This document shows, one piece after another, positions 34,270 through 45,366 of a DNA stretch of 64,000 bases. Positions within the stretch are counted from its first letter, which is position 1. Each line of letters opens with the position of its first letter. Where the stretch lies: positions 21,782,923-21,846,922 of the forward strand of contig JABAKD010000025.1 in the NCBI GenBank assembly GCA_012845835.1, in the 5' to 3' direction. The translations under genes and the position numbers were made by a program. This DNA is from Undaria pinnatifida (lineage: Eukaryota > Sar > Phaeophyceae > Laminariales > Alariaceae). The notes beneath the pieces were generated by a model. That model saw only the letters and a program-made list of their open reading frames with translations, ran no database searches and had not been told where the DNA came from.

Positions 34270-34499
34270 TATTTGTTGTGTGTGTGTTCTTCACATTAAA
34301 CCGTTCTTCTACTCGTCGACATCCAGCACACCCAGTGTCCGTACTGATTCTTCACCCCAGAAAGATCAGCTCTGTGGTCACAAGCTACGACACAGAGATA
34401 ATGCATCGTAATGCATTCGACAACGCAATGTCATGCCCTAGTACTGGGTACGACAGGCACAACATACATACGTCAGCAACAGAAATACATTGGAAGAGA

Positions 34500-34690
34500 G
34501 AATACGAAATAAACAAAAACAAAAACAAAAACAAAATAATAATAAGAAAACAAATAAAAACAAGGATAAAAATAAAACAAAAATGAAACAAACAAAATGA
34601 AGGGGAAATCGAAGAAACAACACAACCGGAAAGGAGAGCCAAAGCTCGGAAAAGAAACATAATAAAATAAAATAAAATAAAGAAAAGTAA
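34500..34690. repeat. A-rich simple sequence
   Basis: AACAAAAACAAAAAC and AATAAAATAAAATAAAG units within the inverted LINE copy. No gene. Confidence 0.7.
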
Positions 34691-34854
34691 AACCAAAATA
34701 AGAGAATCCGAACACGAGCCAAAAAACCTGGACACGCAAGGAGGGAGGGAACAAAGGGGAAAAAAATACCCCAGAAAAAGAAGAAAAGTGCTACGTACCT
34801 ACTAGTCGGCCTGGTACCTTGCGTTGTGAAGCACCACAGCCGGGGTACGTCATA

Positions 34855-35060
34855 TGGTATGATCTGTTACAGCGCAGTATGGCCGTGAGCGCGGATGTTG
34901 CCCCGGTCGCCACTCATTTGAGGTTAACGATTTATCGCCGCTCTCGGTGATAATTTGTCGATAATTCATAATTCCCTTAAACGCACGACAGAGTGCCTTG
35001 GAGACATTGGCCCAGTGAGATAATCCCGTCCATGCAAGTTTGATTAAATCCTCCACTTCA
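34855..35060 (-). mobile_element. LINE 5' region, copy 2 (inverted), SINE-free site
   Basis: Reverse-complement match to 28411-28635. The minus-strand frame is open for about 68 codons (MEDLIKLAWTGLSHWANVSK). It shows the pre-insertion site of SINE copy 2. Confidence 0.6.
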
Positions 35061-35079
35061 GATTGAAATCCCCCCCGAT

Positions 35080-35470
35080 AGGGTGCATTTACCCGGGTAT
35101 TACCCGTACCCGGAACTTCTGTAAGTTATCTGGGGCATTCATACCCGTACCCGGAACTTCTGTAAGTTATGTACGCCCATGCCACAATACTCGGAACTTC
35201 TGGAAGTTCTGTAAGACTTTCATACCCGTACCCGAACTTCTGTTAGTTCTGTAGGACAGTCAAAACCGTACCCGGAACTTGTGTGCGTTCAGTACACCCC
35301 GTGCCACAATACCCGGCGTACGGGAGGTAGAGCACCTTTCGTACCCGCCCGGAACTTGTGTGAGTTCTGTACGCCCGTGCTCCAATACCCGGAACTTCTG
35401 GAAGTTCCGTAAACACTTTCATACCCGTACCCGCGACTTCTGGAAGTTCTGAAAGACTTCCACACCCTTA
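35080..35470 (-). repeat. Minisatellite S monomers, inverted array
   Basis: ACCCGGAACTTCTGTAAGTT and CATACCCGTACCCG units, reverse complement of 28020-28405, directly ahead (in minus sense) of the LINE 5' region copy 2. Confidence 0.85.
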
Positions 35471-35714
35471 CCCGGAATCCACAAACCCTACAGATCATAA
35501 CCTTGAAATCTTTGATCTCACAGCTATCCACATTCCCTACAGAATATGAACTTGAAATCTTTGATCTCACAGCTCTGGAGTGTATCACTATTATAATAGT
35601 ATAGTCTATACGTACTACTGTTCGGTGTTCGGTTTGTGTCACTTCACACAAGACATGACATAATGATAAAAGGCATAGTACACTCTTTGGGTTATAAAAC
35701 CTGAATGAATATAT

Positions 35715-36080
35715 AGGTTCCCCGGGTATTGTGGCAAAGGTATACCCGTACCCCGGGTATTGTGGCAAAGGTATACCCGTACCCCGGGTATTGTGCCACA
35801 GTCTTACAGAAGTCACAGAAGTTCCGTATAAGGGTACTTGTACGCGGATCTAACCTAAATTCCAAAAGTGCCGGGTACGTGTTACGGAACTCACAGACGT
35901 TCCGGGTATTGTGGCACGGGCGTCCATAACTCACATATGCAATAAAAATGATATACCCGTGCCCCGGGAATTTGTGGCAATGGGGTGCTGAACCTCCAGA
36001 AGTTCCGGGTACGGGTATTAATGTACAAAACTTCCAGAAGTTCCGGGTACGGGTTTGAATGTCCTACAGAACTTACTTTT
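35715..36080 (+). repeat. Minisatellite S monomers, forward array
   Basis: CCCCGGGTATTGTGGCAAAGG units, then CAGAAGTTCCGGGTACGGGT. Together with 35080-35470 it forms a large head-to-head inverted pair separated by about 240 bp. Confidence 0.85.
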
Positions 36081-36089
36081 CTTTTTCTT

Positions 36090-36205
36090 CATCCTCCGGC
36101 GGATGGGGAAAAATAGAACTTTCGCTCACCACACTTCCACGGACTTTCATACGCGTCGTGTGTCGATTTAACTCAGTTGCTTTCGCAGCCCAACGCTAGC
36201 TGGCC
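36090..36205 (+). repeat. Dispersed repeat F, copy 2
   Basis: ATCCTCCGGCGGATGGGG through GCAGCCCAACGCTAGCTGG, very close to 30405-30530. The 36210-37170 stretch after it has no gene; 36930-37030 resembles 34290-34390 (CCAGCACA, CCAGTGTC, GAGCTCTG). Confidence 0.75.
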
Positions 36206-37177
36206 CACCCGTACATAATCTCTTTGTAGGATAATACCCGGGGTAAATACCGCCCGGGTATGGATACCCCGGGTATGGGTTGTACGCACCCTGCAGAACA
36301 CAATCTTGTTGAAAGATTCCACGCCAAAAGATTCTACCTGCATGCCAAAGACAGGTACCGGGTACCCCACATTTCAAAGGCACATCTATCTGGACACAAT
36401 TAGGTGGATATTGGGAGCAAAAAATACATGATGTTGTTGTGCAATGTTCGTGTTATTCATTAGTAAAGAGTACATACTACACGTAGTGCTCTCTACTTTC
36501 GTGTAACATGATTACTGCGAATGAATGGTGCATGTACGTGCGGAGGGGCGTGCATAAATTAATTGACGATCGTCGTCTAGTTGAATTTTGACGATCGCTT
36601 GAAGTAATATACAAGTATTGAAATAGAGAATTGCGACCACTGCTGTTTGGTTTCACTCCGTTTCACAGCAGTCTGCGACCTCGTATGGCCACATAATTTG
36701 CATCTCTCCATGTTGGGATGAATCAGCACGGACTCTAGGTGTACCCTGATGATGCAGTGGTTGGGTACAAAAGACGGTTTGGTGTCAAGACAACACACAC
36801 GGCGATGGATGGTGCTGCATGAGCTGTAAACTGACAATTGGGGAACTTGGCCATTTGGACAACACCTGCAGCGCAGTCGAACAACCACGCCTGGCCATCT
36901 ACGCGCATGTTCTGCCCAGAAAAAAATGATACTCCCACACATCTACACACCCAGCACAACCAGTGTCGGCGCCGATGACACCTGAAGAGAGACGAGCTCT
37001 GCGGTGCCACAAACTCTACACAGTGGGGGTCCCCCAAAAATGCGGTATCCCTATAGAAGGCGGTATCCCTACATAAGGCGGTTAGTGTTAAATCGCTTGG
37101 CGCGACTAGGGCATAGAACTCATAACCTGGAGTGAATAAGGTGGGCTCCCTCTATAAGGCGGTCATTTTATATTTAC

Positions 37178-37480
37178 TTTTTTTTTATGCACACTTTCAC
37201 TTTCCAGCTTATGGACAAGCCGTGGTCACAGGTGTCATCCCTTCTCCTCCCCGGTTCTTGCCTTCAATTTTTACCGCGCATAGGGTTCAGCAATCCCCCT
37301 GCTCGTCGATTGTTCATCGAGTGTTGCTAACTCACGCTCTCGCGCTTTCCGCAAGTCAATTCGTCCACAAGAAAAAGTCCCAACGAATTTATACGAGTAT
37401 GCACTCGGCGGGGCTCGAACTCACGAAACTGACCTATACCAGGCTCGAGGATAACCTGATACGCCACCGGGGCGACCGGT
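37178..37480 (-). mobile_element. tRNA-derived SINE, copy 4
   Basis: It carries the tail complement ACACTTTCACTTTCCAGC at the left and the head complement CCACCGGGGCGACCGGT at the right. GGGGCTCGAACTCACGAAAC is the B-box complement. T-rich on the left (A-tail on the sense strand). Well preserved. Confidence 0.9.
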
Positions 37481-37549
37481 CATATTCCTCTCTGGCACAC
37501 CACCGCCTCACTGAGAGACCCCTGATGCGCTGCACAAAATGTCGTGTCA

Positions 37550-37830
37550 TACGGTAGCCCCGCCCCCCCCCAACTTTTCTTGAACGAAATCGCCGGTTTT
37601 GAAACCAGCTCCCGGCCGTATCTTCTGAAATACGGTGACCCTCGACGCCCCGACGTCGTCGATCGATCTTGCACGCAAAAAAATATGTAGACACATTTTT
37701 TTGCATTAGGGTATCCCGCCTTTGTGTCGAGCAGCCGTGATGCGCTCGTGAAAGAAAACCGCTGTTGTTGTTGTTCTTGTTTTTAGGGGGGGAAGGGGGC
37801 TGTATAATCGTAGAATCACTCAAAAGAGAG
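37550..37830 (-). mobile_element. MITE family 'TTCTACGATAGCC', copy 2
   Basis: Ends ATACGGTAGCCCCGCC and TATAATCGTAGAATCACTC. Core CGAAATCGCCGGTTTTGAAA and CAGCTCCCGGCCGTATC. It directly follows SINE copy 4. Confidence 0.75.
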
Positions 37831-38018
37831 ACACACTATTGGAAATACATCAATAATGTGACCAGGTCATTTAGCTACTGGCCACATTGCAATCGCCATA
37901 TGGACACGACGCATCTGAGCAAAAGAAAATCCAAGCCAACACCCACCTAGGCTATTTGCAACGAAAAAATGGACAAAAGAAAAAAAGTTGAAAGGGAAAA
38001 CAATGATGACGGTCGTTC

Positions 38019-38108
38019 TTAACCCCTTCACAACCCCCGAACCCCTCTCTATACTACACCCAGGTAATTTTGTCCCCAAAAACGGGTTTCCAGTTGTGAA
38101 GGGGTTAA
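38019..38108. mobile_element. Intact short MITE with perfect 16-bp termini and TTAA ends
   Basis: This 90-bp element starts TTAACCCCTTCACAAC (38019-38034) and ends with the exact reverse complement, GTTGTGAAGGGGTTAA (38093-38108). TTAA at both outer edges with CCC-starting termini resembles piggyBac-type target sites; this assignment is inference. At least six worn relatives lie in the window. Confidence 0.85.
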
Positions 38109-38414
38109 CGATACATACATACACACATGACCCGACAACACAACATTTCAGATTGTTCTCCACGTGGCAAATTTGAAAGTTTCGGGGAATTTTACCGACG
38201 TCAACGAGAGTGGTTGAAATATGCTATTTCACGAGAGCACGAGAGTCGTACGAGAGCCTCATCACTCAGTTGGATCGCAAAACAAAACAATCGTCTACGA
38301 GCACCCCCCCCCCCCCCCCCCCCCGTCACAGAACACGGGGTGTCTACATCATCGTGTTTTTCACAATGGATGGAACTAACCCTTACCCTAGCCCTAGCCC
38401 AACCCCTGACCTCG

Positions 38415-38705
38415 GGTCATTCTACGGTAGCCCCGCTCCAACTTTTCTCGAACGGAATCGCCGGTTTTGAAGCCAGCTCCCAGCCGTACCGTCTCCTCCT
38501 GAAATACGGTGCACCCCTCTTGCCAATCTCGGTGTCATTCCCACCCAAGGAAAGATAAACGAAGATATTTTATTTTCATAGCAATTATTCCTCGTATCGA
38601 GGCAGCCATGAAACGTTTGTTCGAGAAAATCGCTTGTTTTTCATTCTTTTTTTGGGGGGGAGGGGGGGGGGCTATCGTAAAATCAGTCCCCATGCGAAAT
38701 CTACC
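38415..38705 (-). mobile_element. MITE family 'TTCTACGATAGCC', copy 3
   Basis: TTCTACGGTAGCCCCGC at the left, GCTATCGTAAAATCAGTCCC at the right. Core GGAATCGCCGGTTTTGAAGC. Only about 600 bp from copy 2. Confidence 0.75.
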
Positions 38706-40004
38706 GATGAATGCCGACTAATAATGACGTCACTGAGGTGAAATGGTTGAAAACAAAAAACACAAAAATGTCATCTCTGGCGCAGAACCGTCACGACAAC
38801 AGCAGCAGCAGCACTCGCGGAAAAATCGTTCGGGTGATTGTCCCATTGGAGTCGGCCTTACTCGTAGGCAGGTGTGTCTGCCTTGCGGAGTGAAATCCAT
38901 CACCAACCTCGTCAGGATACAACGCCTATCAACGCGACAAAAATTCTCAGCTGTAAATATTGCCCTCAGCGAGATCGTTCGGTCGACCGCCTCGGTGAGG
39001 TCACTTTGCCAACTCGACGGAGAGAGCTCAGCAACTCACTGCGCCTTCCTGCGATTCGACATGACCTGCGAGTGACCTTGCTTGGGAACGACCTTGCCCA
39101 GCCTTGCGCGCTTGCGCGTGGCCGCACAGCTCAAGGGGTGCGGCTGCCCGATTCTCCACACCCTTGTACCTAAAATTCAGTGTTTTCCAAAAAAGCAACT
39201 GAGAAACTTGGAAGCAAGTTTTTCCCCGACAATTGAAGAAGTCTTGAGTTTTTTTTGCCGAAATTATTTCGAATTCATCGAGTAAAACCGAAACATTCGG
39301 TAGCAACCGAAACATTCTTATCGTTAAGAACGACCCTCAAAGAAAAAAAAAAAAATTACCAAAGAAATGAGACGTGGACATTTATTAATATTCGTGTGGA
39401 AGAAAACCATTTGGAACGGGCGTACATATCATGGCTATATCGAGTATACCGAGCGCTACCATGCAGGAAGAGGGTAATTGGACATACCGAATGAAAACAC
39501 AATCGACACACTACTAACCAGTGTTACGACTATACTTCATGGTATTACGAGGTAGTGACCACTGCTGTTGTGCGGGCCTCGGAAAGTCCGCAGGATCAGA
39601 TTATAAGTCGGACAAACCAAACAGAGATGTTGTACAGCTGGCGAGACAGTATACTCTGGTATATAGCTACTACCAGGTATACTTACTGAAATTAAAATTG
39701 ATACAGCGTACGCACGTGCCAACTAGGACAGCTACTATTGTGAAACAGGTGCGTGTTCTTGATGTCAAACTGATATTCCAGCAAAAATCTAGATCCATGT
39801 CCGCGTTGATGCCTCCTAGAGAAGCGACCTCCGTGGTCACAGGCTATGAGACAGAGACACACATTGCTAATACAGAAAGGCGATTTGGCCGTGGAAGGCC
39901 GCCTGCAAAGAACGCGACCGGCAAAACTTGCAAGCCAGCACGCCAGCCTAACGTTTGAAATAATATACTTCGAAGCATACTGCATTGTGAAAGGACAAAA
40001 TACA

Positions 40005-40265
40005 CGCCATCCAGGTGTGACATCAAAGATTTCGTCGCAACTCATTTTTGCAAGCTGTGTGTGATACGCCGATCGCGCGTATAACGGGTTGTGTGTCCTC
40101 ATTAACGATGTTGGTCGGCGACTCCCCTTGGAACTACAGTGCAGCTTTACCAGGGTCAACCAGAGGGTGATGTTGATCCGTCTGTGCACGGAAAACTATA
40201 AAACCCGTTTTTTAGGGGAACAAATCTGACAGCTGTGGAAGGAAACGCATCAGTTTATCAAGTAT
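40005..40265 (+). repeat. Dispersed repeat E, near-full copy
   Basis: CATCAAAGATTTCGTCGCAA, GCAAGCTGTGTGTGATAC, CGGCGACTCCCCTTGGAACT, ACCAGGGTCAAC, TCTGACAGCTGTGGAAGG. The preceding 38710-40000 holds no gene I can support; 39520-39870 shares GGTCAC/ACTGCTG segments with the foldback at 63.6 kb. Confidence 0.8.
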
Positions 40266-40359
40266 ATCCTTTAAGTAAGTCGTACAACCGGTCAGGGGAG
40301 GGTGGAGATTTCAACGGGGGGGGGGGGGTTTCAAGAGGGCGGAGAGGGGGGTGGGAGGG

Positions 40360-42950
40360 GGGGGGGGGCTCATTTGTTGCTTGCCTTAGTCGTTTGACCG
40401 TCGACCACGCATCCCTTTCGAGACTGAGCACCGTTCCTACTCCTGATAGAGTCACCTCCAACATTTGGGCGCTCATTACGCTTCTTCCATGTACTACATA
40501 GAAACTGTTTGCGTATCCTATCCTCTTCCTGTTTTTTAGCCGTCTGTGGCCACCATCTATCTCCTAGGACAGCGATCGTTTTTTTGCTACTCTCTAGTCT
40601 ACCAAGCTCTTCCGCGTCACATTCGTCTAACTTTCTCCTCTCCTCTCCTAACACATTCCGTTCCTCCTTGTACATTTCACATTCTCCTTCTACTTTTTTT
40701 TTTTTTCAACACACTTCTACTTTCCAGCTTCTGGACAAGCCGTGGTCACAGGTGTCGTCCCTTCTCCCCCCCGGTTCTTGCCTTCAACTTTTATCGCGCA
40801 TAGGGTTCAGCAATCCCACTGCTCGTCGGCTTTTCATCGAGTGTTGCTGACTCACGCTCTCGCGCTTTCCGCAAGTCAATTTGTGCACAAGAAAAAGTCT
40901 CAACGAATTTGTACGAGTGTGCACTCGGGGGGATTCGAACTCACGAAACTGACCTATACCAGGCTCGAGGATAACCTGATACTCCACCGGAGCGATTATA
41001 TGCCCTACTATGTGAGTCCTACTCTCTATTATTATGCCACACGGGCATATATGTGCATCCACGTCCTCCTCCTTCCGACTGCTGGTATATTTCATTCTTC
41101 TCTCTGGTAGGTCCAGGTCCCCTACACTTAATCGCAGTTTCAGGTTATTTTGCGTGTAGTCCATTGGGCCGTGCAAATACGTTTTCATTCCATTACCTCC
41201 CCTCAACCCCCCGTATATCTATCAAATGTTTCTCTTTTTTTACCTTACTTCTTAGTGCTAGCCTTCCTCTTTCTTTTATCCTTTCGAATAGTTCTGTCTT
41301 GTACCCGCCAAGCTGCCCTATATGGACAACACCTCTTAGCGGTCTTCCAATCCCTTCCATATTTTCTGGACTACGCTATCTCATCTTATTCCAGCTCGCC
41401 GTTTTGTTGTTTTCTCGAATACAGTCCTATCAGCTATATGGCTGGCAACCTCTTTTCTGGCATTTTCGTTATATTTTATACGGGCTGGGTCAGCCAAGTA
41501 ACTGCCAGAGAGGTAGATTAGCCATGCCCCGCTCATTTTTTCGTATTTAGGTGTGACCTTTAGACACGATGTTGAACATGGATCAACCCTACAATTGAAA
41601 GCCGGCTTTTTTAATTCTTGGCTGTTGTCCGAACGTTATATCCAAAATGAATAGCCGAAAAAAATACAAGAGCGACCAGAACTTGTCCTAATAAATATAA
41701 ATAAATAATTAAATAAAAACGGCCGACTGCCAGTTTGTTTGCGCGTATAGTCCAAATACAAGGTCAAGATTTCACGTAAAATTGGGCGGGGCGTCGTAGA
41801 AATGTGCCATCTCCTCCATTTCTTGTCGAAAGCACTTGACTCATATATGGCATCGAGTTTTGGTAAAATCTCTTGATGGGCGACAAATTGGGCAAATAAA
41901 CATATATGCATGTTCACTTCTAGAGGCTTCAGCATTGTCTCCACCAAATTTCACCCTGATCGGGAACGACAATTATCAAAAAAAATTGCACGGAAAAAAG
42001 TTGGTGCTTTTGAGTTTTCGCGGATATCTCGGCGAGATCCAGTCGGAACAAGAAACAACTTAGAATTGCTCACATACTTTTTTTTTCGCGCATGTGCAAT
42101 GTTTGGGCAGGGTCAGCGTTCCCAAAATTTGCAAGCCGTAACTCGTGAGAGCGGCGGCGGTAGAGCTTTCCGAAACATTGTCCGTTTTTGGCTGGCCCAG
42201 CTCGTAGCCATTTCAACTTTGTAATGTTTCAAGTAGTGGGTACATCCCTAGTTCTGCTCTTACTACTGTACTGCTCGTGGTACTTGAGCGTCCTATTATA
42301 GTATTTTTTCAAGCTGCTGTGTCATCTGCACTGTTTCCAGTGTTTTTGAGGAAGTCGCCTTCCCTTCACATACTTCTCCTGCACACTTTATCTGCTGTGG
42401 TACAAATCACATTAATCAGAATACACCTCGCCTGATCCTAGTGGGTCTGTTAGACGATCGCATCCATCTTTGCCTATTTGTGCTTTGAGAACCTTTCTAT
42501 TAATTTCGATTTGAGTGTATCCCAAGCGCGCAGTCCTTGTTAAGACATCTCTGCGCCGAAGGTACGTACACTGGTCTACGATCGGCCGGTCATCTTTCTC
42601 CCCACCTTTCCATTTCAAAGGCACCGTGGATTCACCTTGTTCTTGTTGCATACAACTACACTGCGCATTTTTTTTTTATTTGTCGCCATCACTCTCCACT
42701 TCGTAGTGCACCATATATATGGCGCCCCTTCTCTATCTTGTTTCTGCGATCCTTCGGGTGTTTTTGAGATGTCCCGACGAAAGAATCCGCAAACGTCAAT
42801 CCCGATACCGTATCTTCCCCCATCGTGACTCCTTGCTTTGCTGCTTCGACTGCTACTATATCATGCCATCAATTCTACGCTCAAAAATATATCGGGTGAT
42901 AAGTGTACATCCCTGTGCAACTCCCCCCAGTACTACGCACACACCCTCCA
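40360..42950 (-). pseudogene. LINE reverse transcriptase pseudogene (C-terminal half), split by a SINE
   Basis: Minus-strand fragments in order: GVAQGC (RT motif B, 42924-42907); GLTFADSF-like at 42793 (motif C with FADS instead of FADD); KWRVMATNKKKMRSVVVCNK; IVDQCTYLRRRDVLTRTARL; KAQIGK; TTSSTVVRAELGMYPL; DRTVFEKTTKRRAGIR, stop, DSVVQKIWKGLEDR; MKTYLHGPMDYTQNNLKLRL; and, after the SINE, GECEMYKEERNVLGEERRKL with LGDRWWPQTAKKQEEDRIRK. Many stops and frame changes are present, and the second catalytic Asp appears lost, so it is dead. About 700 bp at 41545-42230 does not fit the LINE and is probably another insertion. The 5' part is missing. Confidence 0.85.
40694..40996 (-). mobile_element. 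tRNA-derived SINE, copy 5, inside the LINE
   Basis: The tail complement with a T-run is at 40694-40706 and the head complement CCACCGGAGCGAT at 40985. It interrupts the LINE frame between SRTHIVG and GECEMYKEE. CTAC occurs at both borders (40690-40693, 41005-41008) and may be the remains of a duplication. Confidence 0.9.
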
Positions 42951-42954
42951 CGCT

Positions 42955-43720
42955 TGTGTGCAATCAAATCCCCCCCCCCTCCTGTATGCCATGCGTTCAC
43001 CCCCTTGTTGCTGAGTATGTATACGCCCTCCCTATGTTATGCGTTCACTCCCACCTATGCTGTGCATCCACCCCTCCGATAATCTGCTTTCACCCTCGCC
43101 TATGCTACGCATATTTCCCCGCTCTGTGCTACGCATCGACCCTCCCTTATTAATTGATTTCATTCCCCCTGTGCTACGCATGTTCACCCCCTTTGCTATG
43201 CATTCACCCCCCCGTCGTGTCATCATTCCACCGTATGATACATGCCTTCACCCCCCCCTTTGATATGCCTTCACCCCCCCCCATGCCATGTTAGGCTTTC
43301 ACTCCCCCGTATGCTATGCATTCATCCGTCTTATACTCCTCCCGCAATGCTCTGCATCCCCCCCCCTATGTTACGCATGTTCACCCCCCTTTGCTATGCA
43401 TCCAACCCCCCCTATGCCATGCATTTTCACCCCCCCCCTCGTGCCATCATTCCACGCTATGCTATGCCCCTTCATATGCCTTCACCTTCCCTCCTATGAT
43501 GAGCTTTCACCCCCCCCCTATGCGGTGCATTCATCCCCGTTATACTATCATTTTACCCCCCCCCCTATGTTGTGCAACCCCCCCCCCCCCCCTATGTTAT
43601 GCTTCCAACGACCCCCCCGTATACTATGCTTTCATCGCCCCTCCCCCTATGCTATGCATTCACCCTCCCTGTCATGCCAAACTTTCAACCCCCCCCCCCC
43701 AAATTGTACTCCGTATTAGA
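42955..43720. repeat. C-rich minisatellite around CTATGCTATGCATTCACCCC
   Basis: Irregular 25-35 bp units combining TATGCTATGCATTCA with C-runs. It replaces the 5' half of the LINE and gives meaningless Pro-rich frames. Confidence 0.85.
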
Positions 43721-43919
43721 GTTTGCCTCGGTTGGCACCGGCGCTGTAACACATTATACGAAGTATGTATATTTGGGGTTGGCGTTGGTTGGCAACGACC
43801 CTGGAAAACATGCCAATCAGTGCGTGAGACTAGGCAACCAGGGTTCAGTTTTTATTTTTGGGCGGTCACCATCGATGGTTATCGAGTTAGATCGTATTGT
43901 GCGGCGTGGAGAACCATAA

Positions 43920-44275
43920 CTCCGCACAAGGGGAATGATCGCATCACGTAGTGTCAATATCGTGAGGCACCCACGAGGCAGCTACATAGTACTAGTGCCC
44001 ATTGCTGTCTTAGGAGTGGCCACACCGGGAAACAAAGTAACCCATTGGCGGTGCCACGCAGAATCAAGAAAGCAGGCACAAGGTGCCAAAGTCCGTCTTA
44101 CGAGCGGTTCTTAGAAGGATGCACAGTTCACCCTTCATGCGACTCGCCGAGCGAGCACCTCACAGCGCTTCGCTCTTGGCGCATGCAACGCCTGCCTGGT
44201 TGGTGAAAACCCGACGTGCTCCGTCCCGGCGTAGTAGGGATGCGAGGGTCTATGCTCATGCACGACTACGGCCAT
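43920..44275 (-). repeat. Dispersed repeat X, copy 2 (inverted)
   Basis: It starts GGGGAATGATCGCATCACGT and runs to ATGCGAGGGTCTATGC, the reverse complement of 19120-19480 with moderate divergence. A C-run follows at 44297-44312. Confidence 0.8.
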
Positions 44276-44724
44276 GCACAAACCGAGTACACCCCTCCCC
44301 CCCCCCCCCCCGCCCCCCAACCCAAGCTATGCTGCCACCCCCCTCTATCCTGTGCATTATCCCCACGTTTGTGTTCTAACGCTGACGCGTACGACGATAG
44401 AGTTTTTTTTTTCTGAGGCTCCTTTTGAGGGATCCTTTAAGACATGTCCTTCCTGACCCAGCAAAAGTGATTTCTGGAAAAAGCAAAACAAAAAAAATGC
44501 TACTTGTATCATACCACCACCGGATGAGAAGAAAAACCCCATTGCCTAGGGGCACACAACGAGAATCAAGATCATGTGTATGTTTTTTTTTTTCATTATT
44601 ATTAGTATTTCGGACGATTTTGGAGCTAAGGAGCCCCGTCAATCAGAAACCCTTTCCGCCAAAAAACGGTATACATTATTCCCTCCATCGTTAGCACGCA
44701 TCCGTTAACCTGGGCGATGATTAC

Positions 44725-45110
44725 TGTTACAAGGCTTAGTTTGGGTGAGCTATTGGTTAACCTTTTCCAAGTGGTCAAACGGACTAATACCCCACTGATA
44801 ACCATCAACAAATATGGCCGTCGACAGACCATGGATTTTTTGGGTCGTGGGTTCAAATCCCACATTCACCATAATAAACTTTTTTCAGATTTTCCCCAAG
44901 TCGAACTTGATAAATACTTTCCCCCGTATACCCAGGAAGTGAAACGGCTTGGATGTATTGATAGGTCCCCGCCCGTATATCCGGCCGACCTGCTGTCCCG
45001 TCGTTTCAGGGGGGGGAGAGTGTTATAAGGCTTAGTTCGGGTAAGCTATTGGTTAACCTTTTGCAGGTGGTCAAACGGACTAATACCCCACTAATACCCT
45101 TAACTGTATG
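44725..45110 (+). mobile_element. Very short LTR-like element (TRIM), about 80-bp direct repeats
   Basis: Direct repeats begin TGTTACAAGGCTTAGTTTGG (44725) and TGTTATAAGGCTTAGTTCGG (45020) and both extend through CGGACTAATACCCCACT. A purine run AGGGGGGGGAGAG (45007-45019) abuts the second repeat, as a polypurine tract would. The interior of about 215 bp lacks gag or pol. At 44841-44870 it holds GTGGGTTCAAATCCCAC, a perfect tRNA T-arm, followed by ATTCACCA. No clear target duplication was found. Confidence 0.65.
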
Positions 45111-45280
45111 ACGAAACATGCCCTTACGTTTTACGAGAACCTCTTCCGCACCCCTACCAGGTCAAATAAAAAAAACTGAGAAAAGGTATTGGGACGCGGT
45201 GCCATACGATGTACCTTTTTTTTTTTTGGCGTTTTTCGTTCGAAACCCAGGACTTTATTGAATGACGGAGCGCTCCTTCA

Positions 45281-45366
45281 CCCCTCCAGAGCCCCTAAAT
45301 CCCTCCCTTTACTAAATTGAAGAAAATCTATCCCCCAAAATGGGTTTCCGGTTCTAAAGGCGTTGA
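45281..45366. mobile_element. Short MITE, TTAA-type family (worn copy)
   Basis: CCAGAGCCCCTAAATCCC, TATCCCCCAAAATGGG and TTTCCGGTTCTAAAGGCGTT match the family. It is embedded in an AGGTATACC-type MITE region ending near 45760 (GGCGCACCTCTATC). Confidence 0.55.

Noticed and set aside
38378-38412. Telomere-like CCCTAG/CCCTAA run
   Set aside because: Only a few degenerate units inside an intron; also at 12338-12350. Too short for a telomere.
43316-43951. 211-codon plus-strand frame rich in Pro/His/Tyr
   Set aside because: Translation of the C-rich ATGCTATGCATTCA minisatellite.
44743-44871. Candidate tRNA gene (T-arm GTGGGTTCAAATCCCAC with acceptor-like ATTCACC)
   Set aside because: The spacing to any 5' acceptor strand is about 126 nt with no convincing anticodon arm, and it lies inside a repeat element.
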